Below, one piece after another: positions 1 through 6,431 of a stretch of DNA of 7,162 nt. Every line of letters starts with the position of its first letter. Position 1 is the first letter of the stretch. A program made the translations under genes and the position numbers. The notes under the pieces were generated by a model. That model saw only the letters and a list, made by a program, of their open reading frames with translations. It was not told where the DNA came from and did no database searches. Origin of the DNA: Phascolarctobacterium sp. (GTDB lineage: Bacteria; Bacillota; Negativicutes; Acidaminococcales; Acidaminococcaceae); assembly GCA_024405645.1 (NCBI GenBank), contig JAKSOJ010000059.1, positions 1 through 7,162 on the forward strand, written 5' to 3'.

Positions 1-4
1 TATT

Positions 5-1285
5 ATGTCAAAAAAAGCAAATGATGATGTTCAAAACAAAGCGCAAAATGCCTTGGATGAACATCGTAAACAAGGTGGAAATAAGCAGATTTTTATTTGG
101 TTAGGAGCATTAGTTTTAGGTGGCGTTTTAGGCGCACTTGGTAATGCTGGTCTCAACGAATTTTTTAATTTTATTGCAACAGTATTCACTCGCTTATTCC
201 AATTTATCGCGGTTCCCACAATTGGGTTAGCCGTAATTACAACTTTGGCATCTTTGGGTGCTGAAAAAGACACAGGTCGTATTTTTGGCCGCACTATTAC
301 CTACACATTGCTCACTACTATTGCAGCTTCTGCTGTAGCAATGGTTTTGTATATGGTTGTTGCTCCTGGCAATCTTCCTGCGGATATTGTTGGTGCTGCT
401 GTTAAAGATGTGCCTAAAAACTTGGGAAAATTGTCCTATTATGATCATTTCCTGTCCATCGTTCCTAATAATGTTTTGAATCCCTTCCTACAAGGCAATG
501 TGCTTTCTGTTTTGTTCATTGCTGGTAGTGTGGGTATGTCCTTGGCTTTTATGCCTAAAACGGAAAACCATGCAGCTTTGATGAAGGTCATTCTTGGTGC
601 TCAAGAACTGCTCTTTACCTTAATTCGTGGCTTGATGTTTGCTTTGCCTGTTGGTATCGTTGCTTTTGCAGGTCAACTTTCTGCACAAATCGAAGCTGGC
701 GTTATTGTTGGTTCTTTGGGTCAATATATGCTGGTTGTTATGGGCGGCAATTTCATTCAAATCTTTATCGTACTGCCTTTGTTCTTGCTGGCTCGTGGTC
801 TCAATCCTGTCAAAGTATTCAAGGAAATGTCTCCTGCTTTAGCAGTAGCATTGTTTACCAAGAGTTCTGCTGCAACCTTGCCTGTAACCTTGGCTTCTGC
901 AGAGCAAAACGTTAAAGTCAATCCTAAAGTTTCTCGTTTTGTTCTCCCCATTTGTACCACCATCAATATGAATGGCTGTGCAGCTTTCATTTTGGTAACA
1001 TCTTTGTTCGTTCTGCAAAATTCAGGTTTTGAAATGACTATGGGTACCATGATTACCTGGCTTGCAATCTCCGTTATTGCTGCTGTTGGTAATGCTGGCG
1101 TTCCTATGGGGTGCTATTTCCTGACCTTGTCCTTGGTTTCCTCCATGGGTGCTCCTGTAGGCGTAATGGGTATTATCCTTCCCATCTATGCTGTTATCGA
1201 TATGATTGAAACTGCAGAAAATGTTTGGTCTGACTCCTGCGTTTGCGCAATGACTGATCATGATCTTAAAGGAACATTGGATTAA
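5..1285 (+). CDS. SDF/DAACS-family amino acid (or dicarboxylate):cation symporter
   Basis: This is an inner-membrane secondary transporter that takes up amino acids or dicarboxylates with Na+ or H+. The 426-residue product has a hydrophilic N-terminus of about 27 residues, then many hydrophobic segments. Family landmarks are visible: the serine-rich HP1 hairpin KSSAATLP (286-293), the TM7 motif NMNGCA (321-326, where glutamate carriers have NMDGT), an HP2-like GNAGVPMG, and the TM8 pattern D399-x2-E402-T403-x2-N406-x3-D410. In acidic amino acid carriers of the GltPh type the position of E402 is a substrate-binding Arg. Glu occurs there in the Ser/Thr carrier SstT as I recall it, so a neutral amino acid is a better guess than glutamate. 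The ATG lies four bases from the window edge, so the ribosome site is not visible and a start further upstream cannot be excluded. A terminator follows directly. The family call is secure; the substrate is not. Confidence 0.93.
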   Translation: MSKKANDDVQNKAQNALDEHRKQGGNKQIFIWLGALVLGGVLGALGNAGLNEFFNFIATVFTRLFQFIAVPTIGLAVITTLASLGAEKDTGRIFGRTITYTLLTTIAASAVAMVLYMVVAPGNLPADIVGAAVKDVPKNLGKLSYYDHFLSIVPNNVLNPFLQGNVLSVLFIAGSVGMSLAFMPKTENHAALMKVILGAQELLFTLIRGLMFALPVGIVAFAGQLSAQIEAGVIVGSLGQYMLVVMGGNFIQIFIVLPLFLLARGLNPVKVFKEMSPALAVALFTKSSAATLPVTLASAEQNVKVNPKVSRFVLPICTTINMNGCAAFILVTSLFVLQNSGFEMTMGTMITWLAISVIAAVGNAGVPMGCYFLTLSLVSSMGAPVGVMGIILPIYAVIDMIETAENVWSDSCVCAMTDHDLKGTLD

Positions 1286-1310
1286 ACTTTAAAAATTCTC
1301 AATATAAATC

Positions 1311-1345
1311 CCCTGACTTCGCTCTTGAGGTCAGGGTGTTTTTTT
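1311..1345 (+). terminator. Rho-independent terminator after the symporter gene
   Basis: A 10-bp stem, CCCTGACTTC at 1311-1320 pairing with GAGGTCAGGG at 1327-1336 (one G-T wobble), closes a 6-nt loop and is followed by TG and seven Ts (1339-1345). It lies 25 bases after the stop codon of the symporter and separates that gene from the clpS unit. The core of the stem recurs in the terminator at 5332-5360. Confidence 0.92.
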
Positions 1346-1401
1346 GTCTTAAAATCCATATTTACAAAGCTAGTATAATATTTGTTGGCTGATGGGTATT
1401 A

Positions 1402-1413
1402 GCCTAATTAGGC
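1402..1413. promoter_or_regulatory. Perfect 12-bp palindrome upstream of clpS, candidate operator
   Basis: GCCTAATTAGGC is an exact inverted repeat ending seven bases before the extended -10 at 1421-1429, so it covers the place where a -35 box would lie. A second, overlapping dyad pairs TTGGC (1385-1389) with GCCAA (1412-1416). A protein bound here would be expected to block or help RNA polymerase. No regulator family is recognised from the site, and chance cannot be excluded in AT-rich DNA. Confidence 0.4.
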
Positions 1414-1420
1414 CAAAATC

Positions 1421-1429
1421 TGCTATAAT
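1421..1429 (+). promoter_or_regulatory. Extended -10 promoter for clpS-clpA-aat-LUD unit
   Basis: TGCTATAAT matches the extended -10 consensus TGnTATAAT exactly. The bases 17 upstream (AGCCTA) do not resemble a -35 box, which fits an extended -10 promoter. Transcription would begin near 1436, giving a leader of about 34 bases before clpS. The rest of the 184-base gap after the symporter holds its terminator and the palindrome at 1402-1413; I see no small gene in it. Confidence 0.62.
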
Positions 1430-1469
1430 TAATACAAGGTAAATCATTCTATAGATTGGAGCTACCATC

Positions 1470-1769
1470 ATGGCTACACAAAGCGCAACTAAAGAACGTA
1501 CAAAAGCAAGAGTAAAAGAGCCCAAGCAATTTAATGTTATAATGCATAATGACGATTTTACCACTATGGAATTCGTTGTTAGTATTCTTATTGATATTTT
1601 CCATAAAGATGAAGTTACTGCAGAAGCAATAATGTTAGGCGTGCATAATAATGGTAAAGCAGTTGTTGGCAAATACCCTTATGATATAGCTGTTACTAGG
1701 GTTAACACTGCTTTGTCTAGAGCTAAAGCAGAAGGCTTTCCTTTTAGAATGACAGTGGAGGAGGCTTAG
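1470..1769 (+). CDS. clpS: ClpS, N-degron adaptor of the ClpAP protease
   Basis: ClpS is a small cytoplasmic adaptor that binds proteins with N-terminal Leu, Phe, Tyr or Trp and passes them to ClpA. The 99-residue product has a polar, Lys/Arg-rich N-terminal tail (about 1-17), the flexible extension needed for hand-over, then the ClpS core. The pocket residues are all visible by comparison with E. coli ClpS: N27-D28-D29, T31, the gatekeeper M33, M55, V58 and H59, within HNDDFTTMEFV and IMLGVHNNGKAVVG. The intact Met gatekeeper suggests the classic bacterial specificity. GGAG at 1458-1461 lies 8 bases before the ATG. It is the first gene of a unit with clpA, which starts one base after its stop, implying translational coupling. 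The length matches the family (about 100-110). Confidence 0.97.
   Translation: MATQSATKERTKARVKEPKQFNVIMHNDDFTTMEFVVSILIDIFHKDEVTAEAIMLGVHNNGKAVVGKYPYDIAVTRVNTALSRAKAEGFPFRMTVEEA
1757..1764 (+). promoter_or_regulatory. Strong ribosome binding site for clpA inside clpS
   Basis: GGAGGAGG sits 6 bases before the clpA ATG and encodes the last residues of ClpS (the Glu-Glu before the final Ala). Placing a near-perfect Shine-Dalgarno at the end of the adaptor gene fixes the clpA start at 1771 and couples the output of adaptor and unfoldase. Confidence 0.8.
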
Positions 1770-1770
1770 T

Positions 1771-3999
1771 ATGAAATTTTCTGATGAAGCATATCTTGCT
1801 ATACAAGGTGCTGCAGATTATGCTAAAAACCATAAATATGAATTCATAACTCCTGAAACCATTCTGTTGATGCTTTCTAATATGATTACATTTTCAACAG
1901 CATTTTCCGAATGTGGTGGCAATACATTAACTTTAATAAAAGAACTTGAAGGGTATATGGAAGAATATGTTGATAAATGTGACCATGAACCAGAGTTCTC
2001 AGTAAGCACTAATGAAATGTTTAATACAGCAGCAAATAGTGCGTTTAATAGTCATGCCAAAGAAATTTGCATAAGACATTTGGTACATGCTATGTGGCAG
2101 TTGGACAATTGCTACGCAGTCTATTTCATCGAAAAACAGGATATTGCTGAAATTTCTCTCTTGCAGATGCTTGCCGATTTAGAAATGGAGATTCCAGATG
2201 ATGTTTTAGACGATGGAGAAAGTGTTGGGGAAATTTCTATAAACACCGAAGAAAGTAATGCATCTGAAATGTATGCTCCGTGCTTAAACGATATTCTTAA
2301 AGACGTAAATCCTCTTATCGGTCGAGAAAATGAATTAGAGCGTACAATTCAGGTGCTCTGTCGCAAGGATAAAAATAATCCTCTGCACATAGGTGAGCCC
2401 GGCGTGGGCAAAACGGCTATTACCCATGGCTTAGTTCAGCTTTTGCAACAAAATAAGGTTCCTGCACCGTTAAAAGGAGCGAAAGTATTTGCCTTGGACC
2501 TTGGTTCTATTTTGGCTGGCACGCAGTACCGTGGTGATTTCGAGAAGCGACTAAAAAAACTTCTTGCTGCAATCAGCAAAGAAGAAAAGCCCATTATCTA
2601 TATTGACGAGATTCATAATCTGTGTGGGGCAGGAGCAACTGGAGAAGGTTCTTTTGACGCTTCAAATATGCTTAAATATTACCTTGCTGACGGAAAAATC
2701 CGCTTTATTGGTGCAACGACTTTTGAAGAATATAAAAAGCATTTTGAAAAGAATAAAAGTCTTGTTCGTAGGTTTCAAAATATTGAGATTAAGGAGCCTA
2801 GCGAGGACGAGACCATTGCTATCTTAAACGGATTAAAAAACAGGTATGAAAAATATCACGGTGTAAAATATAATAAAGGCGTTATTGAATATGCAGTTGC
2901 TATGAGCACAAAACTTATTCATGAACGTTTTTTACCAGATAAGGCTATTGATCTTATTGATGAGGCAGGTGCTTATCGCAAGCTTCATCCAGTTGATAAA
3001 AAAGTTCAAACTGTTGATAAAGCAGTTATTAACGAAATTCTAACAAAAATATGTAGAGTTCCTGTTGAGACCGTAAATACTCAAGATATCAGTAGTCTTG
3101 CTACATTAGAAAAACGTCTGAAAAGTAAGGTTTTTGGTCAAAATGAGGCCATAGCACAGGTTGTTAATGCAGTTAAATTTTCCAAGGCTGGACTTTTAGA
3201 TGAGAATAAGCCCTTGGCAAGCCTCTTGTTCGTTGGACCTACAGGCGTTGGTAAAACAGAAATTGCAAAATCTCTTGCGGAAGAGCTAGGAATAAAGCTG
3301 CTTCGCTTTGATATGAGTGAGTATGGTGAAAAACATGCAGTTGCAAAGCTTATTGGCGCTCCAGCAGGCTATGTAGGGTACGACGAAGGAGGACTTTTAA
3401 CTGAAGCTGTTCGCAAGAATCCTTCTGCAGTACTACTTTTAGATGAAATAGAAAAAGCTCACGCAGATATTTACAATATTCTTTTACAGGTTATGGACTA
3501 TGCAACACTGACAGATAATCAAGGTCGCAAGGCTGATTTTCGCAATATTATCCTTATTATGACGTCTAATGCTGGCGCAAGCAGGCTAGGCAAGTCCGGT
3601 ATTGGATTCCAAAATGAATCCTTCAATCAAAGTGTAATCAAGGAAGAAATCAATCGTGTATTCCAACCTGAATTTAGAAATCGCTTAAATAAAATTGTTG
3701 TTTTCAATGGCATGGATGAAGCTATGTCGAAGCTTATTGTTGAAAAGAAACTTGGCGAATTATCTAGTCAATTGTTACAAAAGAAAATTACTTTTTCTGC
3801 TGATGTGTCCGCAATAGATCTGGTAAGAGAGAAGGGTATCAGTCAAGAATTTGGTGCACGTGAAGTTGATCGAGTAATTCGAAATGAAATCAAGCCACTT
3901 TTTGTTGATGAAATTCTTTTTGGAAAACTCAAAAAAGGTGGTAGCCTCATTCTTTCTGCGCAAAATAATGCGTTTATCATAACCATCGCCAAGAGGTAA
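1771..3999 (+). CDS. clpA: ClpA, AAA+ unfoldase of the ClpAP protease
   Basis: ClpA forms a hexameric ring that unfolds substrates with ATP and threads them into ClpP. The 742-residue product (E. coli ClpA has 758) has an N-domain (about 1-145), an acidic linker (about 150-175) and two AAA+ modules. D1 has Walker A GEPGVGKT (208-215), pore-loop Tyr253, Walker B D279-E280 and arginine fingers R333-R334. D2 has Walker A GPTGVGKT (489-496), pore-loop Tyr534, Walker B D558-E559 and sensor 2 GAR (695-697). The loop IGF at 611-613 is the ClpP-docking tripeptide, so this is a protease partner and not a ClpB-type disaggregase; there is also no long middle coiled-coil between the modules. It starts one base after clpS stops, which with the ClpS partnership makes ClpA, not ClpC, the clear call. 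A small oddity is His just before the D1 Walker A motif and in the usual E of the EGLA stretch after it. Confidence 0.97.
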   Translation: MKFSDEAYLAIQGAADYAKNHKYEFITPETILLMLSNMITFSTAFSECGGNTLTLIKELEGYMEEYVDKCDHEPEFSVSTNEMFNTAANSAFNSHAKEICIRHLVHAMWQLDNCYAVYFIEKQDIAEISLLQMLADLEMEIPDDVLDDGESVGEISINTEESNASEMYAPCLNDILKDVNPLIGRENELERTIQVLCRKDKNNPLHIGEPGVGKTAITHGLVQLLQQNKVPAPLKGAKVFALDLGSILAGTQYRGDFEKRLKKLLAAISKEEKPIIYIDEIHNLCGAGATGEGSFDASNMLKYYLADGKIRFIGATTFEEYKKHFEKNKSLVRRFQNIEIKEPSEDETIAILNGLKNRYEKYHGVKYNKGVIEYAVAMSTKLIHERFLPDKAIDLIDEAGAYRKLHPVDKKVQTVDKAVINEILTKICRVPVETVNTQDISSLATLEKRLKSKVFGQNEAIAQVVNAVKFSKAGLLDENKPLASLLFVGPTGVGKTEIAKSLAEELGIKLLRFDMSEYGEKHAVAKLIGAPAGYVGYDEGGLLTEAVRKNPSAVLLLDEIEKAHADIYNILLQVMDYATLTDNQGRKADFRNIILIMTSNAGASRLGKSGIGFQNESFNQSVIKEEINRVFQPEFRNRLNKIVVFNGMDEAMSKLIVEKKLGELSSQLLQKKITFSADVSAIDLVREKGISQEFGAREVDRVIRNEIKPLFVDEILFGKLKKGGSLILSAQNNAFIITIAKR

Positions 4000-4018
4000 T
4001 TGTTGAAAGGATATTATT

Positions 4019-4672
4019 ATGCCTGTTTTCGAATTAGATAATGAAAATATATCTTTTCCTAATCCTGATCTAGCTGAGGAAGATGGCTTGTTGGCAATTG
4101 GCGGTGATTTATCGGTAGATAGATTGGTTTTTGCTTATAGTAATGGCATTTTCCCTTGGTTTAATCCAGACGATCCCATTCTTTGGTGGTGTCCCAAAGA
4201 GCGATTTATAATTAGGCCTTCTGAAATCCATATATCAAAATCCATGCATAAGTTTTTTAAAAAACATGAAATAGGTATCGAACTCGATAGAGATTTTCAA
4301 GATACAATGCATAGATGTAGAACGAAAAGAGAGTTTCGAGAAGGGACTTGGATTACGGACGACATGGAAACCGCTTATTACAATCTCTATTTGAATGGCT
4401 TTGCCCACAGTATCGAGGCTTATGTTGACGGAGAACTAGCAGGCGGACTTTATGGAGTATGTATAGGTAGATGTTTCTTTGGGGAAAGTATGTTTTCTGA
4501 TATGCCCAATGGATCTAAAATTGCCCTTATTTTATTAGCAGAATTGTTGGAAGCTAATAATTTTGTAATGATAGACTGTCAATTCCATACACCTCATCTG
4601 GAAAGCATGGGTGGTGTAGCTATTAGTTACGATGAATATTGTAAGCTTTTAGAAGATGGATTAAACTTTTGA
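4019..4672 (+). CDS. aat: Leucyl/phenylalanyl-tRNA--protein transferase
   Basis: Aat moves Leu or Phe from aminoacyl-tRNA onto the N-terminal Arg or Lys of proteins, creating primary N-degrons for ClpS. The 217-residue product shows the family motifs in order: GLLAIGGDLS (23-32), GIFPWF (43-48), WWCP (56-59), REGTWIT, AHSIEAY, GGLYGV (142-147), FFGESMFS with E156, and D186-C187-Q188. It is about 17 residues shorter than the E. coli enzyme (234), mostly from a shorter C-terminal tail after the catalytic GNAT-like core, so it should be active. GAAAGG at 4005-4010 lies 8 bases before the ATG, and only 19 bases separate it from clpA, so it is almost certainly in the same transcript. No tRNA or infA gene intervenes, unlike the E. 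coli arrangement. Confidence 0.97.
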   Translation: MPVFELDNENISFPNPDLAEEDGLLAIGGDLSVDRLVFAYSNGIFPWFNPDDPILWWCPKERFIIRPSEIHISKSMHKFFKKHEIGIELDRDFQDTMHRCRTKREFREGTWITDDMETAYYNLYLNGFAHSIEAYVDGELAGGLYGVCIGRCFFGESMFSDMPNGSKIALILLAELLEANNFVMIDCQFHTPHLESMGGVAISYDEYCKLLEDGLNF

Positions 4673-4708
4673 AAATTACCTTGATTGTAGATAGATTGGA
4701 GGCAAACT

Positions 4709-5320
4709 ATGGAGATTAATCAAGTTTTAGAAAATTTACGCAAGAATCGTTACGAAGCAAGCTATTTCGCTACTGGTAAAGAGGCTTTGGAATATTTGAA
4801 TTCTAAAATTGATGGTAAGCTTGTGGGAATTGGCGATTCTATGACACTATATGGCTTAGGACTTTATGACGCATTATGTACTCACAATACTGTTTTTGAT
4901 GTGCAGCATACTCCTAATGGAACTTTGGATGAGTTTTGGGAATACTCTAAGAAAACTTTCTTTACAGATATATTTTTGACTTCGCTGAATGCTCTTACAG
5001 AGGATGGTATTTTAGTAAATATGGATGGGGCTGGTAATAGAGTTGCTGCTTCTCTTTATGGGCATGAAAAGGTATATTACGTAGTTGGCATTAACAAGAT
5101 TTGTCCCAATCTTGAGCAAGCCATTTGGAGAGTACGCAATGTTGCAGCACCTAAAAATGCAATGCGCAAGAAAATGAAAACACCTTGTGCCATTAAAGGT
5201 GATCGTTGTTATGATTGCGATAGTCCTGCAAGAATCTGTAATGCTCTCGTTATAGAGTATAAGAAAATGATACATATGAAGGCCGAAATCGTCATTATTG
5301 GCGAAGAATTAGGTTTATAA
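4709..5320 (+). CDS. LUD-domain protein (DUF162, lactate utilization protein family)
   Basis: The 203-residue product matches the LUD fold seen in LutB/LutC lactate-oxidation proteins and in many stand-alone proteins of anaerobes whose role is unknown. Visible landmarks are GIGDSMTLYGLGLYDAL (40-56), TSLNALTEDGILVNMDGAGNR (91-111) and YYVVGINKI (123-131). The C-terminal part carries four cysteines with spacing C160-x6-C167-x2-C170-x6-C177, typical of this subgroup and able in principle to bind a metal or Fe-S cluster; binding is inference. There is no ferredoxin-like LutB extension and no LutA/LutB neighbour, so a full lactate oxidase is not encoded here. GGAGG at 4698-4702 lies 6 bases before the ATG. 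It follows aat by 36 bases with no terminator between, and a terminator follows its stop, making it the last gene of the clpS unit. The cellular role is unknown. Confidence 0.85.
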   Translation: MEINQVLENLRKNRYEASYFATGKEALEYLNSKIDGKLVGIGDSMTLYGLGLYDALCTHNTVFDVQHTPNGTLDEFWEYSKKTFFTDIFLTSLNALTEDGILVNMDGAGNRVAASLYGHEKVYYVVGINKICPNLEQAIWRVRNVAAPKNAMRKKMKTPCAIKGDRCYDCDSPARICNALVIEYKKMIHMKAEIVIIGEELGL

Positions 5321-5331
5321 CGTTTTTGACA

Positions 5332-5360
5332 CCCTGACTCAATATGAAGTCAGGGTTTTT
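5332..5360 (+). terminator. Rho-independent terminator ending the clpS-clpA-aat-LUD unit
   Basis: An 8-bp perfect stem, CCCTGACT at 5332-5339 pairing with AGTCAGGG at 5348-5355, is followed by five Ts (5356-5360). It begins 11 bases after the LUD stop codon. Its stem core is the same as that of the terminator at 1311-1345, but the loop differs. Confidence 0.9.
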
Positions 5361-5420
5361 GTACATAAAAATAGTTTAGTGGTCTAAATGCAATAATATC
5401 TACCAATAAGAATTAATTAT

Positions 5421-5429
5421 TGTTATAAT
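5421..5429 (+). promoter_or_regulatory. Extended -10 promoter for the M14 hydrolase-pepT unit
   Basis: TGTTATAAT fits TGnTATAAT exactly. As at the clpS promoter there is no good -35 box at the usual distance (TACCAA at 5401-5406). Transcription should begin near 5436, leaving a leader of about 34 bases before the gene at 5470. Its position just after a terminator supports a new transcription unit. Confidence 0.62.
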
Positions 5430-5433
5430 AGGG

Positions 5434-5447
5434 TTAAGTAAACTTAA
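5434..5447. promoter_or_regulatory. Inverted repeat over the predicted start site, candidate operator
   Basis: TTAAGT and ACTTAA form a perfect 6-bp dyad separated by AA. It begins four bases after the -10 box and covers the predicted transcription start, a usual place for a repressor site. It is short and AT-rich, so chance is a real alternative. Confidence 0.3.
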
Positions 5448-5469
5448 AATAGAAAAGGAGTTTTCTAAA

Positions 5470-6417
5470 ATGCTCGAGATAGATGGAAAAATTTGTGAGG
5501 AAGGTCAAAAACTGCAAGTTTTGTTTAAACCCTATGATATGCCTATAGAATTACCTGCGACTATTATTTGTGGTAAAAATCCTGGTATGAACCTTTTGAT
5601 TACAACTCAAATTCATTCTGGTGAATACAATGGTTCTGTTGCATCTATAAGAATAGCTAAAGATATTGATCCCGAAAAGCTTACAGGCAATGTTATTATT
5701 TTCCATTGTGTTAATGCTACTGGCTTTTGGCAAAGAAAGAGACGTTATGTTCCTGAGGATATGGCTAATTTAAATTCTAATTTCCCTGGAAATAAGCGTG
5801 GAACTGTAGGAAATAAAATTGCTGCTTGGTTTGTAGAAAAGGTTTTCCCACAAGTAGATTTTATTCTAGATTTACATGGTGGTAAGGATAATGATATTTT
5901 GGAATCCTGTTTATTCTACCCACGTGCTAAAGCAGTTAACAAAGTAGCCTTTGATGCTGCAAAATGTTTGAATGTCAAATATTTGCTAGCTTCTTCCAAT
6001 TGTGTTGGTCTATATGGGTACGCAGCTAACCATATGAATATTCCGGGCTTATTGGTGGAAAGAGGCTATGGTTGCGTTCAACGCGAGGAATGGATTAAGG
6101 GACATATGGATTGCATATATCTTTTGATGGAACATTTTGGTATGTACGCTTTACCTTATGCAATTCCTCATGAAGAACCTGTTAACTATAGTTGTTCGGA
6201 TTACATCACATTTGAAAAACGAGGAGTTTGGAATCCTAATATTGCTATCAACCAAAAGGTGAAAAAAGGCGAAGTGTTAGGAACGCTTACTGATTTCTTT
6301 GGCAATGAAATTCAGAAGGTGTGCGCAGAACACGATGGTACTATTATTTACTTTATCGCTGGGTTATGTATGCTGGAGGGTGATGAAGCTATTGCTATTG
6401 GTGTTGATGAATGTTAA
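5470..6417 (+). CDS. M14-like zinc hydrolase, succinylglutamate desuccinylase/aspartoacylase family
   Basis: The 315-residue product looks like a cytoplasmic zinc-dependent amidohydrolase of the AstE/AspA group within the M14 carboxypeptidase clan. Visible metal ligands are H49 and E52 (in IHSGEYNG) and H136 (in LDLHGG), with E197 (in LLVERGYG) as the likely catalytic base. The family motif DLNRxFPG appears as NLNSNFPG (100-107), so the Asp and the substrate-contacting Arg are replaced; a basic run Q88-R-K-R-R92 lies shortly before. The C-terminal part (about 235-310) looks like the small beta-barrel found after the catalytic domain in this family. No signal peptide is present. AAGGAG at 5455-5460 lies 9 bases before the ATG. 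It precedes pepT by 14 bases, so a role in breaking down acylated amino acids or peptides is plausible, but the substrate cannot be read from the sequence. Confidence 0.85.
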   Translation: MLEIDGKICEEGQKLQVLFKPYDMPIELPATIICGKNPGMNLLITTQIHSGEYNGSVASIRIAKDIDPEKLTGNVIIFHCVNATGFWQRKRRYVPEDMANLNSNFPGNKRGTVGNKIAAWFVEKVFPQVDFILDLHGGKDNDILESCLFYPRAKAVNKVAFDAAKCLNVKYLLASSNCVGLYGYAANHMNIPGLLVERGYGCVQREEWIKGHMDCIYLLMEHFGMYALPYAIPHEEPVNYSCSDYITFEKRGVWNPNIAINQKVKKGEVLGTLTDFFGNEIQKVCAEHDGTIIYFIAGLCMLEGDEAIAIGVDEC

Positions 6418-6419
6418 GT

Positions 6420-6423
6420 GGAG
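6420..6423 (+). promoter_or_regulatory. Ribosome binding site that decides the pepT start
   Basis: GGAG lies 8 bases before the ATG at 6432, which opens the peptidase T frame. A closer ATG at 6428, in another frame, runs into a stop after seven codons and is only 4 bases away, so 6432 is the right start. Confidence 0.7.
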
Positions 6424-6431
6424 AAAAATGA

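Noticed and set aside
757..1261. Open frames on the minus strand opposite the symporter gene
   Set aside because: They are shadows of a well-supported coding frame, with low-complexity, Ser/Asn/His-rich products lacking any family motif and no ribosome site that I could support.
1374..1379. A second TATAAT upstream of clpS as an alternative promoter
   Set aside because: It has no TGn extension and no -35 box at 16-18 bases, and it would add a long leader. The extended -10 at 1421-1429 is better.
1448..1455. Short palindrome TCTATAGA just before the clpS ribosome site
   Set aside because: Eight AT-rich bases are expected by chance, and no second copy or partner motif is seen.
2564..2827. An 87-codon open frame inside clpA in another frame
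   Set aside because: It is fully contained in the D1 AAA+ module, whose residues are strongly conserved, and the product has no recognisable domain.
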